NCBI RefSeq assembly: GCF_004803755.1
Contig: NZ_CP032311.1
Span: 2,930,501-2,994,500 of the forward strand
Direction: 5' to 3'
DNA: 64,000 nucleotides
Origin: Pseudomonas sp. DG56-2
GTDB taxonomy: Bacteria > Pseudomonadota > Gammaproteobacteria > Pseudomonadales > Pseudomonadaceae
Shown here: piece by piece, positions 62,989 to 64,000 of the stretch
How the letters are laid out: every line of letters starts with the position of its first letter
Numbering within the stretch: the first letter of the stretch is position 1
Made by a program: the position numbers and the translations under genes
The notes under the pieces: model-generated
Databases searched by the model: none
Told to the model about the DNA's origin: nothing
Seen by the model: the letters and a program-made list of their open reading frames with translations, nothing else

Positions 62989-63021
62989 TTTGCGCCCGTA
63001 CTTCCTTTCCCGGGTACGCAC

Positions 63022-64000
63022 TCAGAGCGCGTTTTCGCTACCCAGGAACGCGGTTACCTGGCTCGACAACGTGCCACCGTTGCCATGCAGCAAAGCGATG
63101 TCGGCTTTTTTCAGTTGCCGCGCCCCTGCCTCGCCACGGATCTGACGTACCGCCTCGATGATCATGAACAGGCCGTACATGCCGGGGTGAACGCAGGAAA
63201 GGCCGCCACCGTTGGTGTTTACCGCCAGACCGCCGCCGGGCGCGATATGCCCGCCCTGAACGAAGCGTCCGCCTTCACCCTTCGGGCAAAAGCCAAGGTC
63301 TTCGAGAAACAGGATGGTGTTGATGGTGAAAGCATCGTAGAGCATCACCAGATCGATATCGGCGTGACTCACACCAGCCATTTCCATCGCACGCGGCCCG
63401 CTCTCGGAGGCTGCCGTCACGGTGAGATCGGGCATTGCCACGACCGAACGGTGCCACTGCGCGCCAGCAGCGCCGAGAAAGTAGGCAGGCTTGCGCTGCA
63501 AGTCACGGGCGCGATCGGCACGCACCAGCACACAGGCGGCGCCGCCATCGGTAACCAGGCAGCAGTCGGCGGACGACAACGGATCGCTGACCATGCGACT
63601 GGCCATGACATCATCCAGGCTCAACGGACCACGGGCGAAGGCTTCCGGATTGAGGTTGGCCCACTGGCGTGCCGACACCGCGACTTCGCCGAGCATCTCC
63701 CGGGTAGTGCCGTACTGATGCATATGGCGGCTGGCCGCCAGGCTGTAGGAAGTGATCGGGTGGCGCGGTTTGTAGAACGCCTCGTGCCATTGCGGTTCGC
63801 TCATCGAAACCAGGCGGCCACCGGCAGTACGCTGGTTGGAGCCGTAGCAGACCAACGCGGCGTTGCACAGGCCGGCTTCCAGCGCCAGGGTCGCTTGCAG
63901 CAGATGCATCTCGAAGCTGGAACCACCGATATTGGTGCCATCCACATAGGACGGTTTGATCCCCAGGTATTCGGCCACCGATAGCGTCGGAAAGGCATGG
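63022..64000 (-). CDS. SCP2-type thiolase-like acyl-CoA lyase (5' end missing)
   Basis: The frame stays open to the right edge, so about 326 C-terminal codons are seen. PTLSVAEYLGIKPSYVDGTNIGGSSFEMHLLQATLALEAG shows the family, but the nucleophile position reads IGGSS: no Cys. Further motifs: VTDGGAACVLVRAD, LVMLYDAFTINTILFLEDLGF, NTNGGGLSCVHPGMYG. Lack of the Cys suggests a retro-aldolase of the Ltp2/Ltp3/Ltp4 kind. A DUF35 partner is expected just outside the window. It is the third member of this family here, probably for a longer side chain given the nearby AMACR. Confidence 0.85.
   Translation of the reverse strand, partial: HAFPTLSVAEYLGIKPSYVDGTNIGGSSFEMHLLQATLALEAGLCNAALVCYGSNQRTAGGRLVSMSEPQWHEAFYKPRHPITSYSLAASRHMHQYGTTREMLGEVAVSARQWANLNPEAFARGPLSLDDVMASRMVSDPLSSADCCLVTDGGAACVLVRADRARDLQRKPAYFLGAAGAQWHRSVVAMPDLTVTAASESGPRAMEMAGVSHADIDLVMLYDAFTINTILFLEDLGFCPKGEGGRFVQGGHIAPGGGLAVNTNGGGLSCVHPGMYGLFMIIEAVRQIRGEAGARQLKKADIALLHGNGGTLSSQVTAFLGSENAL

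Noticed and set aside
1..64000. Dedicated cholesterol (sterol) degradation cluster of actinobacterial type
   Set aside because: No cholesterol oxidase, CYP125-like P450, Mce importer or KstR regulator is visible; HsdA and the FATP-like ligase point to bile acids instead.
1..64000. Genomic island bounded by mobile elements
   Set aside because: No transposase, integrase, tRNA gene, direct-repeat attachment site or sharp base-composition change is seen; the right boundary is outside the window.

Overview
The window looks like chromosomal DNA of a high-GC gammaproteobacterium, most likely a Pseudomonas. This rests on codon use, the AAGGAG-type ribosome sites and a truncated SpuD/PotF-like polyamine-binding protein at the left edge; no rRNA or marker gene confirms it. 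About 53 of the 54 genes found fit one theme: complete breakdown of steroids, probably bile acids and related C24/C22/C19 steroids. There are no tRNA or rRNA genes, insertion sequences, phage genes or CRISPR arrays, and no gene-free stretch longer than 300 bases.

Layout. 1-154: end of a polyamine-binding protein gene, outside the theme. 292-3644 (-): a side-chain retro-aldol/thiolase module (SCP2-type thiolase, OB-fold/MaoC fusion, OYE reductase). 3785-8476 (-): FATP-like CoA ligase, metallo-beta-lactamase hydrolase and DUF1302 outer-membrane protein. 8747-13127 (+): MFS transporter, HsaD-type hydrolase and Fe-S flavoenzyme reductase. 13199-14581 (-): DUF1329 protein. 14670-30253 (-): a 13-gene run reading HsaA, KstD, KshB, FadD3-like ligase, SDR, ChsH2, acyl-CoA dehydrogenase (ACAD), ChsH1, Ltp2, three more ACADs and a CoA ligase. 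30386-33483 (-): aldehyde dehydrogenase and a Tat-type amidase. 33720-36235: two facing MFS transporters. 36257-39561 (-): KshA, 3alpha-hydroxysteroid dehydrogenase and a LuxR-type regulator of the TeiR/TesR kind. 39759-42242 (-): IpdF, MaoC hydratase and thiolase. 42388-52106 (-): HsaC, IpdA, IpdB, EchA20, IpdC, a crotonase, FadE30-like and partner ACAD, FadA6 and SDR, which is the ring C/D (HIP) pathway. 52227-52922 (-): an unrelated-looking TraX-family membrane protein. 53090-64000: crotonase, AMACR, alkylsulfatase, MFS, EtfA/EtfB, an ACAD pair and a truncated third SCP2-type protein.

How it works together (inference from known steroid catabolism). HsdA oxidises the 3alpha-OH. CoA ligases activate the acyl side chain. 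Four big/small ACAD pairs, MaoC and crotonase hydratases, thiolases and retro-aldolases shorten it, with EtfAB taking the electrons. KstD and KshAB open ring B. HsaA, HsaC and HsaD hydroxylate, cleave and split ring A. FadD3, the ACADs, EchA20, IpdAB, IpdC, IpdF and FadA6 degrade the remaining C/D rings. HsaB, the HsaEFG set and a delta5-isomerase are not in the window.

The most novel signal is a shared 19-bp imperfect inverted repeat, consensus YTAGTCYNNNNGGACGATG. It occurs about 14 times, nearly always 59-107 bp upstream of the first gene of a transcription unit and in one orientation relative to that gene. It would define a single steroid regulon, and the LuxR-type protein at 38311-39561 is the obvious candidate regulator. 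A diverged version of the box occurs only in the right-hand block (55-63 kb).
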